DNA of 64,000 nt, taken from NCBI RefSeq assembly GCF_007565055.1, contig NC_044549.1, positions 63,206,882 to 63,270,881 on the forward strand, given 5' to 3'. Shown here piece after piece: positions 41,889-52,193 of the stretch. The stretch is from Rhinopithecus roxellana (lineage: Eukaryota > Chordata > Mammalia > Primates > Cercopithecidae). The translations under genes were made by a program, and so were the position numbers. The notes under the pieces are model-generated. The model saw nothing but the letters and a program-made list of their open reading frames with translations. It was not told the DNA's origin and ran no database searches. Positions within the stretch are counted from its first letter, which is position 1. Every line of letters begins with the position of its first letter.

Positions 41889-42415
41889 GATTGAGCTCAA
41901 AACCTGGCCCTGGCCGGGCGTGATGGCTCATGCCTGTAATCCCAGCACTTTGGGAGGCTGAGGTGGGCAGATCACGAGGTCAGGGGATCAAAACCATCCT
42001 GGCTAACATGGTGAAACCCCGTCTCTACTAAAAATACAAAAAATTAGCCAGACGTGGTGGCGGGCACCTGTAGTCCCAGCTACTCAGGAGGCTGAGGCAG
42101 GAGAATGGCGTGAACCCGGAAGGCAGAGCTTGCAATAAGCTGAGATCGCGCCACTGCACTCCAGCCTGGGTGACGAGCGAGACTCGGTCTCAAAAAAAAA
42201 AAAAAAAAAAAACTTGGCCCTGCCACTAAACACCTATGTGGCCTTGGGTGAATTGCTGAATCTCTCTGACCCTCTATCTCTTCATCAATAAAACAGGAAA
42301 ATTGAAATAGAGTTGTGAAAAGTAAGTGTAAAAAAGTATGGAAAGGAACTAGCCCAGTTCCTGGTATATAATAAGTGCTAAGTAAGTCACAGTTACTATT
42401 ACTGCTAAAAATTTA
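41889..42415 (+). mobile_element. MIR split by an AluY
   Basis: GAGCTCAAAACCTGGCCCTG (left), CCACTAAACACCTATGTGGC, CCTTGGGTGAATTGCTG and CCCAGTTCCTGGTATATAAT (right) are in MIR order around the Alu at 41912-42209. Confidence 0.82.
41912..42209 (+). mobile_element. AluY, full length
   Basis: ATCACGAGGTCAGGGGATC, ACCATCCTGGCTAACATGG and GAGAATGGCGTGAACCCGG are Y-type. The TSD AAACCTGGCCCTG versus AAACTTGGCCCTG has one mismatch. It lacks the AluYR set, so it may be shared with apes. Confidence 0.95.
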
Positions 42416-42664
42416 GGATTCCATAGGAACAATCCCTAAATCCGTATACCTAAAATCTGGACGTGAAGTTTTGGCTAAGAACTCTACATTTTACCAAAAT
42501 TATGTATAGTAAACCAGCTTTTTTCAAAGATATGTAGTTGTATATCATAAATCAAATACATACATATGGTGTATATTATAAACAAACAAAAATACCTATG
42601 TGTGTATAGTATGTGTGTGTATTTTACCTGCCCTGGTATCATAATTTCTATATATATATATATA
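42416..42664. other. AT-rich spacer with a (TA)n run
   Basis: ATATATATATATATAT at about 42649-42664 joins the T tail of the next Alu. Confidence 0.7.
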
Positions 42665-42972
42665 TTTTTTTTGAGATGGAGGTCTCACTCTGTCGCCCAG
42701 GCTGGATGTGCAGTGGCGTGATCCTGGCCTGGCTTACTGCAACCTCCACCTCCTAGGTTCAAGCGATTCTCCTGACTCAACCAACCAAGTAGCTGGGACT
42801 ACAGGTGTGTGCCACCATGCCTGACTAATTTTTGTATTTCTAGTAGAGACGGGGTTTCACCATGTTGGCCAAGCTGGTCTTGAACTCCTGACCTCAAGTG
42901 ATTCCTCCGCCGCCAACCAACCTCGGCCTCCCAAAGTGGTGGGATTACAGGCATGAGCCACTGTGCCCAGCC
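42665..42972 (-). mobile_element. AluS with clustered changes
   Basis: Full length, flanked by AATTTCTATAT on both sides. Relative to consensus it has a patch ACTCAACCAACCAAG at 42774 and an extra CGCCAACCAAC at about 42911; both contain CAACCAACC. Confidence 0.92.
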
Positions 42973-43038
42973 GAGAATTTCTATATTGTAAGGTAAGACA
43001 ATGATACTTTGTATGAATACACACTTTTAAAAGAGGCT

Positions 43039-43351
43039 TGGGACAGGTGCAGTGGCTCACGCCTGTAATCCCAACATTTTGGCAGGCTGAGGCAGGTAGA
43101 TTGCTTGAGCTCAGGAGTTCAAGACCAGCCTGAACAACATGGTGAAACCCCATCTCAAATACAAAAAAAAATACAAAAAATTAGTTGGGCCTAATGACAC
43201 ACACCTGCGGTCACAGCGACTCAGGAGGCTGAGGTGGGAAGATCTCTTGAACCCAGGTGGCAGAGGTTGCAGTGAGATGAGATGGCACCACTGCACTCCA
43301 GCCTGGGGAACAGAGCAAGACCTCACCTCAAAAATAAATAAATAAAAATAA
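43039..43351 (+). mobile_element. AluJ/S, full length
   Basis: Starts GACAGGTGCAGTGGCTC. The middle A-rich linker is duplicated (ATACAAAAAAAAATACAAAA). It faces the preceding minus-strand Alu 66 bases away. Confidence 0.92.
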
Positions 43352-43669
43352 AAATGAAAGATGCTTGGATAAAGAAAACATGACATAAGCCATGAGTCTT
43401 TTAATATTCTATTCTCTTCCTGGGCCTCCACTCTTGACAGACACTTTACCTTATTTAGCCTCTGCTGCCTGGTCTTGAAAACTCTAAATAGATGGGTTAT
43501 TTCAGGCTGGCCAAACCCCTGAAATTATTTGCCAGCAGCATTTTGGAAACATATCCCCTTACTGCGAGAAACAGCAGTCAAAGCGAAGGACTGTGTGGTT
43601 ACTCCCAGCCCCCTTCCTTCTGAGCCTCCGCTTCGGCTGCTGGGTTCAGCTCACAGAAGGCGCTACAGG
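43352..43669. other. Single-copy stretch, nothing recognised
   Basis: The 90-codon frame at 43529-43801 runs into MIR sequence and shows no domain. Confidence 0.55.
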
Positions 43670-43815
43670 CAAAGGAACGAGTGTGGCTTTGAGGTCTTTG
43701 CCAAGTGCGTGATCCAAGGAAAGTTACAAAGCTACGAGAGCCTCAGTTTCCCCATTGGTAAAGGGGGATATAAATGTTACTTTGCAGGGTCATTGGGATA
43801 ATTGACTAAGTCAGT
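43670..43815 (+). mobile_element. MIR fragment
   Basis: AGCCTCAGTTTCCCCATTGG, TAAAGGGGGATATAAATG and GGGTCATTGGGATAATTGAC. Confidence 0.75.
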
Positions 43816-43849
43816 GATGAAAATAGTCACTCATAAATGGCAGCTAAGG

Positions 43850-44145
43850 GTTCAGCACAGTGGCTCACACCTGTAATCCCAGCACTTTGGGAGGCCAAGG
43901 CAGGTGGATCACTTGAAGTCAGGAGTTCGAGACCAGCCTGGTCAACATGGCGAAATCCCATCTCTACTGAAAATACAAAAATTAGCCAGGTGTGGTGTCA
44001 TGTGCCTGTTATCCCAGCTACTTAGGAGGCTGAGGCACAAGAATCTCTTGAACCCAGGAGGCGGAGGTTGCAGTGAGCCAAGATTGTGCCACTGCACTCC
44101 AGCCTGGGCAACAGGGTGAGACTGCATCTCAAAAAATAAATAAAT
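43850..44145 (+). mobile_element. AluS, full length
   Basis: Perfect 15-base TSD AAATGGCAGCTAAGG (43835-43849 and 44146-44160). The tail is (AAAT)n. Confidence 0.96.
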
Positions 44146-44659
44146 AAATGGCAGCTAAGGAATAGATAAAACTTTTCATTACAAATTGGGGATTAGCCTC
44201 AATGTACAAACTTTCTGGGAAGGGTGGTGGGCTTTACATATGGTGGAAGTCCGTGACGTTCCTGGGCCTTTTCTACAGACCCTTTACATGAGGGAGGGAG
44301 GAGCAGTAGGCAGACTCCTCCAGACTTCAGGTACAGGAAGGGCCCAGGGGGAAGGGAGGCACAACACAGGAGCTGGCCAAAGCACCGAGAAGATATTTCT
44401 ACCACGGTTTGGCCTTGTCTCCCTCTGGCTTTGGCAGTGTTCCTTAAAGCTCATCACAAATCGACAGGACAAGGTATGGTTCTAAAAAGATGCTGGTCTC
44501 ATCAAAGCTAAACGTTTTAGGTGCATCAACTTGCTGATTTCAACTCGCAGACTTTTCACAGGGTCTTTCAAATGGCCCAGCAACTGCCTACGCACACAAA
44601 TGGCTTATGACTCCAGGGTCCTGTATACTTTGAAAAGGCTTTCCTACGCTTTTTTTTTT
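44146..44659. other. Single-copy stretch, no gene seen
   Basis: The 99-codon plus frame (44186-44485) overlaps minus frames and lacks a domain. A poly(T) run precedes the L2 tail. Confidence 0.55.
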
Positions 44660-44805
44660 TTTCTTTCAACACTGTTTATCGAGACTCTAGAGTCTGCTAT
44701 GTTCTAAGCGTCATCTCTGGAGCTGGGAACTCAGCAGTGAAGAGAGGGGCCAAGTCCTTGCCTTCTTGAGCTTGATCTCTTGGGAGCATTCAGAGTGAAC
44801 GGTGG
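44660..44805 (-). mobile_element. L2 3' end, antisense
   Basis: CTGTTTATCGAGACTC, TATGTTCTAAGCGTCATC and CTGGGAACTCAGCAGTGAAG, GAGCTTGATCTC. Confidence 0.65.
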
Positions 44806-44849
44806 TGCAGAGGCCCAGAGGCAGGCCAGTGGCTACAATTCCTGCTCTA

Positions 44850-44945
44850 CACATGAAGACATTGAGGCTCTAGAATAGTACGTAACTTACCTACAGCCAC
44901 CCATCAGACAAAATGAAGATCTAGGTCTTGAACTTGGTCACTCAT
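44850..44945 (+). mobile_element. MIR fragment
   Basis: ACATGAAGACATTGAGGCTC and AACTTACCTACAGCCACCC. Confidence 0.65.
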
Positions 44946-45012
44946 TTATTTCAGAACCCTTAGCACTCATGGAATGTTTCAAATATTTCACTCTCAAAAA
45001 TATTTGTTTATT

Positions 45013-45163
45013 TTTTAGATGCAGTCTCACCCTGTTGCCCGGGCTGGAGTGCAGTGGCACGATCTCGACTCATTGCAACGTCCACCTCCTAAGTTCAAGA
45101 GATTCTCATGCCTCAGCCTCCTAATTAGCTGGGATAACAGGCACATGCCACCACCAGTTGCAA
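45013..45163 (-). mobile_element. Alu fragment, one arm
   Basis: From TTTTTTAGATGCAGTCTCACC to GGCACATGCCACCACC (in pieces). The half that would carry GTGCTGGGATTACAGG is absent. Confidence 0.85.
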
Positions 45164-45224
45164 AGCTATTTGTTCCAGCTTTCCCCCAAACCAAGGGTCA
45201 TCAATTACTGGTTATAAAATCATT

Positions 45225-45458
45225 AGTATTAATGGCTAATATTTATGGAGTGCATGTTACACACCAGGTGCTATGTGAGAGTTTTATGAGGATTTCCTCA
45301 TTTAAATCTATCAAGAAATCTATGAGTGAGTACTGTTAATATCCCCATTTACAGATGAGGAAACTGAGGCTTAGAAAGGTTAAACTTATCCAGGGACACA
45401 TAGCTAGTGAGCAGTGGTGCAGGAGAATAGAGATTAGCAGTCTGACCTTCAGCCACTA
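45225..45458 (+). mobile_element. MIR, nearly full length
   Basis: GGCTAATATTTATGGAGTGC, ACACCAGGTGCTATGTGAG, CATTTACAGATGAGGAAACT and CACATAGCTAGTGAGCAG. Confidence 0.87.
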
Positions 45459-46112
45459 AATGACTTTTTTGAAATGTAATGCCCAACAGAAAATAATTCT
45501 AGCAATAAATGAAGATATGGCTTCTCGAAACTGGCCCCATAGAGGGGCACAAGCCTGGGGCTTTCCACCAAAACTGAGCTCCAAGAAACTTTTCCAAGGC
45601 CCAGGATTGGGGCCAAGGTCGGCAACAAGGAAGACAGCAAAGATTGTCCAGAAGGAGCACTGGGAGAGCCAAACAGATGGCATCACCAAGGCCAAGTCAC
45701 AGGGTTGGACATGGAGGTAACTGGATACAAGGTTTTAGAAAAGAACTAGAGAACCAGGATCAAGCAAACAATGGCGATGGTAAAACACCGAGGTTGGGAG
45801 AGAAGTGCTGAGAAACCGGAGTGAAGAGGTGAGAGGATGTGCAGCCTCACCTGGGCTGCAGGGAGAGCCAGTGAGGACACAGAGTCCCCGTCACCTTTGG
45901 GCTCTGAAATTTACAATGTGCTTCCCTACGTGTACACTTTGCTTTTTCTTTCCACCCTGGAGGGAGGCTTTCCTCAGTGCCAGCCTCTTTGGAAGCAGGC
46001 TTTCAGGGGTGCAAGAGGAAAGTTATCTTTATTCAAGAGGATTCCAAGAAGCAAAGGCAATGACACACATTTTAAAAGTCTCTGTGAAACCTTTGGGCTT
46101 TGAGAGCTTGAT
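45459..46112. other. Single-copy block, no gene seen
   Basis: Overlapping plus frames (45460-45720, 45805-46116) have no recognisable domain. GGAGGTAACT at about 45713 looks like a splice donor by chance. Confidence 0.55.
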
Positions 46113-46358
46113 ATAGCTGTGAAGAACAAGGGCTTTGGATTGAGACAGACTTGGGTTTGAATTCCAGTTCTACTTGGGAGCTGTGGGGCCCTGAGCAAGT
46201 CATTACTCTGTTGGTGCCTCTATTTACTCATCTGCATAGTGGGAATTAAAAACATCTACCTTATAGGTTATTAGGATTAAATTCAGTGTGTTATCGTATG
46301 AGAAATTTTTAGCCCAGAGCAAGTACTCAACAAATAAACAGTATTACTATTGTTATGT
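46113..46358 (+). mobile_element. MIR, nearly full length
   Basis: AAGGGCTTTGGATTGAGACA, TTGGGTTTGAATTCCAG, CCCTGAGCAAGTCATTACTC, ATTTACTCATCTGCATAG and GAGCAAGTACTCAACAAATA. Confidence 0.9.
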
Positions 46359-46370
46359 GAGTTTTATTTT

Positions 46371-46659
46371 GTTTCTTTTTGAGATAGGGTCTCACCCTGT
46401 CACCCAAGCTGGAGTGCAGTGGCACAATCATGGCTCACTGCAGCCTTGATCTCCCAGGCTGAGGTGATCCCCCTACCTCAACCTCCCTAGTAGCTAGGAC
46501 TACAGGCACACAGCACCACACCCGGTTAATTTTTGTATTTTTTGTAGACATGGGTTTCACTATATTTCCCAGGCTGGTCTCAAGCTCATGGACTCAAGCG
46601 ATCTGCCCGCTTTGGCCTCCCAAATTGCTGGAATTACAGGTGTGAGTCACCATACCTGC
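46371..46659 (-). mobile_element. AluJ-like, full length
   Basis: ATCATGGCTCACTGCAGCC and CCTTGATCTCCCAGGCTG are J-type. GTGAGTTTTA and ATGAGTTTTA flank it. Confidence 0.92.
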
Positions 46660-46679
46660 TCTGTCATGAGTTTTAAAAG

Positions 46680-47430
46680 CATCTGCTGCAGTCTGGCAGT
46701 TTCTTACAAAATAAACATACTTTTACCTTATGATTCAGCAACTGGGCTCCTTGGTACTTACCCAAAGGAGTTGTAAACTGTAAACTTAAATGCACTCAAA
46801 AACCTGTCCATGGATATTTATAACAGCTTTACTCATAATTGCCAAAGCTTGGAAGCAACCAAGATGTCCTTCAGTAGGTAAATGGATAAACTGTGGTATA
46901 CATCTACAATACCCTTCAGCATTAAAAAGAAGTAAGCTGTTAGACCATGAAAAGGCATAGAGGAACCTACATATTACTAAGTGACCACGCCAATCTGAAA
47001 AGGCTACATACTACATGGTTCCAACTATATGGCATTCTGGAGAAGGTAAAACAATGCCAACAGTGAAAAGATCAGTGGTAGCTAGGGGTTGTGGGGAGAA
47101 AAGAATGAGTAGGTGGAGCACAGAGGGTTTTTAGGGCACTGAAACTCTTCTGTATGATACTAAAAGTGGGTGCATGTCATTATACATTTGTGCAAATCCA
47201 TAGAAGGTACACCATGCCAAGAGTGAGCCCTGTTGTAAACTATGGACACTGGGTGATAATGATGTGTCAACACAGGTTCATCAGTTATAACACATGTACT
47301 ACTCTGGTGGGGATGTTGATATGGGGGAGGCTGTGCGTGCCTGGGGAGGACAGTGGACATATGGGAACTTTGTACTTTCACTTAATCTTGCTGTGAGCCT
47401 AAGACTGCTCTAAAAAATAATTTTTTTTTA
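46680..47430 (+). mobile_element. L1 (L1MA/MB-type) 3' end
   Basis: CTTGGTACTTACCCAAAGG, AATTGCCAAAGCTTGGAAGC, AACCAAGATGTCCTTCAG, AGATCAGTGGTAGCTAGGGG, TGGGTGATAATGATGTGTC and CTGCTCTAAAAAATAA cover the end of ORF2 and the 3' UTR. Decayed, not coding. Confidence 0.92.
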
Positions 47431-47547
47431 AACTCCAAAAATAAAATAAAGTAAACCAAGTCTATAGTTGCTAATTGAGAGTGGGGAGAATTTCCCGATG
47501 TCATCTTCTCCCTAAATCCACTTCTGATCACCCCAAGCAAATTATTA

Positions 47548-47848
47548 TTTCTATTTTTTTATTTTTATTTTTTGAGACAGAGTCTCGCTCTGTCACCCAG
47601 GCTGGAGTTCAATGGCTCGATCTCAGCTCACTGCACCCTCCGCCTCCCAGGTTCAAGCAATTCTCATGCCTCCCAAGTAGCTGGGACTACAGGTGAACAC
47701 CACCACACCTGGCTAATTTTTGAATTTTTCATAGAGACAGGGTTTCGCCATGTTAGCCAGGCTGGTCTTGAACTCCTGACCTCAAGTGATCCACTGGCCT
47801 TAGCCTACCAAAGTGTTGGGATTACAGGCGTGAACCACGGTGTCCAGC
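47548..47848 (-). mobile_element. AluS, full length
   Basis: Both arms, with a small left-edge deletion in the ATTCTCATGCCTCCCAAG region. CAAATTATT and CCAAATTATTT flank it. Confidence 0.93.
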
Positions 47849-48104
47849 CCCCCCAGCCAAATTATTTAAAATGTCTTTCCTTACTCAGGATTCTCAGTGC
47901 ATTGCAACTTATCTGGTAATCATTTTGATTACATTATTAGAGGACTGATCTTACGCTCCTTACTATAATATAATGGAAGGTTCTTATAGGAATGACAGTG
48001 CACTACTCAGTTCTCTATCTTGCAGTACCTTCACCAAGTCTTGCATATGGATGGTACTTAAAACACATAGTTTTGAATTTAACCAATAGATTTTACTATA
48101 AATT

Positions 48105-48312
48105 TCTGTACTGGCCAATAAGGTAGTCAGTAGCCACATGTGACTATTTAAATATAAAATTAATTTAAAGCTAAATTTAAAAATCAGTTCCTCAGTTGCA
48201 CTGGCCACACTCCAAGGTCTCCATAGCCACAAGTAGCTAGTGGTGGCCATATTGGAAAGCTGAGATATGGGACATGTCCATCATTGCAAAAAGTTCTATT
48301 GGATAATACTAT
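48105..48312. mobile_element. hAT-type MITE (MER58-like)
   Basis: TACTGGCCAATAAGGTAGTC, AGTAGCCACATGTGACTATT, CAGTTCCTCAGTTGCACTGG, GTAGCTAGTGGTGGCC and AAGTTCTATTGGATAATAC. Confidence 0.75.
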
Positions 48313-48469
48313 TCTGGAACATTCTTGTTCAACTTTTTCATGTGGCTCTTGGATTTAGGTTATCTTTGCAATGTTTAAATTTTATTTTTAATTTTTTTAA
48401 AAAATATTTTCTTAAACATTGTTTGAACTGCCCAGATTGTGCTCTCTAAATATCATGTACCACTCAGAG

Positions 48470-48494
48470 AAGACCCTGGTTTCTCCAGGGTCTT
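48470..48494. other. Perfect 10-bp inverted repeat (hairpin)
   Basis: AAGACCCTGG and CCAGGGTCTT flank TTTCT. No known repeat boundary coincides with it. Confidence 0.8.
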
Positions 48495-49797
48495 TAGATA
48501 AAATGATTGATTCCAATCTAAGGCAAGAAATGTATAAGATAAGCCTCTCTACCTAGTCATATAAGAAAGCTATCAAAGACTACTGGGGTCACGTCAAAAG
48601 TGACGTGGACAGCTCCCATTGGAAGCTCCCATTGGACACCAGTGGGACAATCTAAGCATCAATAAGATTCACCACAAAGGATTGAGTTGTATTGCATAAG
48701 TAAAATTTCATGACTTCATAATGGCAGTAAAACAAAAATAAACATACTCTCAATCCCTTTGGAAGATAACAATTAAGTTTTTTAAAACTAGTAAGTAAAA
48801 GGGAAAAGTCAAGCATTTATCGTGCCTTTCCTATATGAATTGTTCCTCAGGGTAACCATAAATGACTGAGGAGAGACCATTTCTGTCTATAGAAGTATTT
48901 CAGCTAGTAAACAGAAAAGGAATAAAATAATTAGAGTATGGCATTTTGCGAACCATACTGAAATAATGGATCTAGCAAATGATCATCAATGTCTGCTAAC
49001 ATCACAGAGAGATGATCAGACATAAGCGGCCTGCTATGGTAAGAACATAAACCTGTGAAGCCAAATCTAACCTGAGACCAAGCCCAAGGATCTATCAACC
49101 AATCATGAGGAAATGTGGGGGATGTAGGAACATGTTAAATAACACTACTGGGATGAAGCCAGAGAATCCAGACTTTGGGAAACTTTATGGGATATAGAGG
49201 GAAAAAAATAGGTGAAGAGGGAACTATAGATGAAAAGAAACTGAAGGGGCATCTGATGTAGCAACCAAATGCAATGCATAGACCTCGTTTAGATTCTGAT
49301 GTAAACAAATCAATTGTAAGGAAGAAAGAGGGATGGGAAAAGAATTGGAGACGTTTAAATACTGACTAGATATTTGGGTATATTAAGAAATTATCATTGA
49401 TTTTAAAGCATGGTTTTGTATTGTGGTAATGTCTTTTATAAAGAATTCTTATCCTTTTCTAATTTAAATTTTTATTTTTTAAAATTTATTTTTGCAGAGA
49501 TGGGATCTTACTATGTTGCCCAGGCTAGTCTTAAACTCCTGGGCTCAAGCAATCCTCCTGCCTTGGCCTCCCAAAGTGCTGGGATTACAGGTATGAGTCA
49601 CCGCACCCAGGAATTTTTGTCCTTTAAAGATACATATGAAACATTTCCAGATGAATAGTATGATACTAAGATTTACTCAAAATAATCCAGGGTGAAGGCA
49701 CAAAGTAGGTGAGGAGTACAGATAAGATCAGCCATGAGTGGTTGATTGCTGTAGCTGGGCTTATTGTACATGTGTTACAATTTTCATAATAAAAAGT
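48495..49797 (+). mobile_element. Old L1 lineage (L1M/HAL1-type) 3' portion
   Basis: GATGTAGCAACCAAATGCAA, TGCATAGACCTCGTTTAG, ATTGTGGTAATGTCTTTTAT, GTTGATTGCTGTAGCTGGGC and TTTTCATAATAAAAAG form the known 3' end of an old L1-related element. An Alu monomer interrupts it at 49455-49612. Two 13-base AGCTCCCATTGGA units lie in tandem at 48611-48636. Confidence 0.7.
49455..49612 (-). mobile_element. Alu monomer (FLAM/FRAM-like)
   Basis: TTTTTGCAGAGATGGGATC through CAGGTATGAGTCACCGCACC (in pieces), one arm only, inside the old L1. Confidence 0.85.
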
Positions 49798-50659
49798 TCA
49801 TCTCTCTGATTTAGTCTCAGTGTCTTGCTTGGCTCAACTGTGAGCTTTTTAAAAATAAACTCTCCAGATTGGCATTGTTCTGTTCTAATTTTGACAAGTG
49901 GAGGGGCTTAGGCATGAATGTTCTGAGGGAAAACCAGTCTCTGAAAACATCCGAGGGCTGTTTAATGAGAAATCTTAGCAAGTTTTTCCCAAATGGCAAC
50001 CAGATTACAAAGCCTCACTTTGCGCCAAGGTTTTCTTCCTTCTCAGGGTATTCAAATCCACTAACCAGATTATCATTCCTCAAGAAATGTGCAAATTACA
50101 TTACACTTTTCCAGAAATTTGTAGGTCATCCTAGAGGGGTTTTAAAGTGCAAGGGGAAGTGTCTTCTCCTCATCTTCATCTTTCTCCTTCTCCTCCTCCT
50201 TTAACAAAATGTAGAGAAACTCCTCTTTCCACTGCGCCACTGACCCCATGCTTGAGAAACACCTCTTTTGAGGAACAACCGATGCTACCTTCTGGGAGAG
50301 CTTCCTCTGGCCTCTTCCCCTTTCATCTTCCAAACATGTGTCAGGATCAAGACCTAGAAGCTCAAGCCTCTGGGTTGAAGGAGGCTTTTCTTATGGGTCA
50401 GACTCTTGGGCACAGGCAAGCATTGTTTTCCAAGACTGCATCTTTCGAAGAGGTTAAAAGGTCTCCGTGGCATGGGACCAGTGTCTACCTTCACTTTTTC
50501 TCCCAGGAAGCCTGACCACCTCTTTTGATTCCTATTAAGTAAGTTCCAGTCACTTTCCAGACCCACTCCTGTGATTATGCCCTGTGAGCCAGCTGGAGTC
50601 CTGGATATTCTGACACTCTTCACTTATACATCTGCAGACACTCTCATGGTATGTCTCAA
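49798..50659. other. Single-copy block, no gene seen
   Basis: The 122-codon frame at 50147-50515 and the opposite-strand frames overlap. A CTCCTTCTCCTCCTCC run sits at about 50183. No domain recognised. Confidence 0.6.
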
Positions 50660-51092
50660 GCTGTTGTGGTAGACTGCTAGCTGTCCCCCATCCCCGGCCT
50701 CCTCTCTATCCTCTCCTCCTTTCAGTGTAAAGACTGCCCAGTAAAGACTACATTTCCCAGCTTTCCTTACAGTAGGGTGTAGCCATTAGACTACAAGCCA
50801 ATGGGCAGAGAGAACAGCCAATGGTTCTAGCCAAAGGGCTAAAGAGAATAACGCTGGTACCATTTCTGAATCTTATCCTCAGATAAAAAAGCTCCCTGTC
50901 CCCCCTCCTACTGGTAGGGAGATGGTGAGAAATTGGCTCCCAAGCAGAAGCCTTGTGGTGAGAACAGTGATCCCATCAGCTCTGGATTGCTACCTCTGGA
51001 CTATGACAAGAGAGTATTTGTATCTCGTATACGTCACCACAGTTTCAGAACTCTGTAACAGCAGCTTACCCTGTATCTCAACCGATACAGAG
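50660..51092 (+). mobile_element. MaLR-like LTR (old MLT1 group), sense, tentative
   Basis: GACTACATTTCCCAGCTTTC, TTACAGTAGGGTGTAGCC, GCCAATGGTTCTAGCC, TGGATTGCTACCTCTGGACT, TCTGTAACAGCAGCTTACCC and CTGTATCTCAACCGATACAG. Confidence 0.6.
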
Positions 51093-51479
51093 GGCTAACT
51101 ACAATCACCGGATGTGAATTTTACCTGGGCAACCTGGACAACTCTAAGCATAGCTTTATTTCCATTTACCTGAGGTAGCCCCTCTCCATCACCTTGTCCC
51201 AATTCGGTGTCTGCACATCCATTCAGTGCAGTCACTTTGATGACATGTCCATAGCTATAAACCCAAGGATCATTTCTTGAGGCAGAAATTTCCAACACCT
51301 TCTCTTAAAAGTCAAGTGACAAGGAGGGTTTTGAAATACCTAGCAGCACTGGGCTCTATTCCTATTTTCTCAAGTCCCTAGGGCTTGTGTCTTTATGGCT
51401 TTCTTAGAAAGAGCATTTCCTACCAAGAGCCAACAGATTGGCCAACACCGGCAGATGTACTCCATTACAACTAATAATG
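51093..51479. other. Single-copy stretch, nothing recognised
   Basis: No repeat or coding signature. Confidence 0.6.
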
Positions 51480-51650
51480 GGACTCAAGCACTTTAGAAGC
51501 TTTTACTAATTGAGCCACTGAATATCCCTATGAAGTAGGTAACTATTATTGTCCCCAATTACTGTCAAGACGCTGAGCTGCAGAGACATTAAGTGGCTTG
51601 CCAGAATTGTGCAGTGGAGTCCCAGGCAGAGCAAGTTCCTGAGTGGAGGA
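51480..51650 (+). mobile_element. MIR fragment
   Basis: CCTATGAAGTAGGTAACTAT, TATTGTCCCCAATTACTG and AGTGGCTTGCCAGAATTG. Confidence 0.75.
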
Positions 51651-51763
51651 TGAATTTCAGCCCCAATCAAAGGAACCAGGATTGGCCAGAAAGTCAATCA
51701 GGAGACCCGTGTTCCAGTGGCAGCTCTGTCATTAACCACCAAGTGGAAGTCATTTCCTTTTTC

Positions 51764-51766
<3 letters not shown>

Positions 51767-51810
<44 letters not shown>

Positions 51811-52193
51811 AGAGAGTGTGTGTGTCTGTGTGTGAGAACGTGTGTGCAAAAGAGAAGATATGCCTGTGTGTGTGTCTGTCTTTGTGTGTGTGCCTGTGTG
51901 TGTGTGCCTGTGTGGTAGTGTGTGTGTATGGTTTTGTGTGGGTGTGTGATTGTGTATGTTTGGGTGTGTGGTTGTGTGGGTGTGTGGTTGTATGTGTGGT
52001 TGTGTGTGTGTATGGGGTTGTATGTGTGGTTGTGTGTGGTGTGTTGGTGTGGTCTGTATGTTTATGTGTGTGTGTTTGTGTGGTTGTGTGTGGTGTGTGT
52101 GTGGTTGTGTGTGTGTATGTGCGTGGTTGTATGTGGTTGTGTGTGTGTATGTGTATGGCTGTGTGTGTATTTGTGTGGTTGTGTGTAGTCTGA
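51767..52193 (+). repeat. GT-rich tract of about 430 bases
   Basis: A pure (GT)n core at about 51770-51808 is followed by varied TGTGTGGTTGTG, TGTGTCTGTG and TATGTGTGG units. C and A are scarce on the plus strand. The long frames of Cys/Val (plus) or Thr/His (minus) are translated repeat. Confidence 0.95.

Noticed and set aside
45460..45720. 86-codon frame ending near GGAGGTAACT, like an exon with a splice donor
   Set aside because: No acceptor, branch point or protein similarity supports an exon, and GT donors of this quality are common by chance.
50147..50515. 122-codon plus-strand frame
   Set aside because: Overlaps minus-strand frames of similar length; no domain or coding bias seen.
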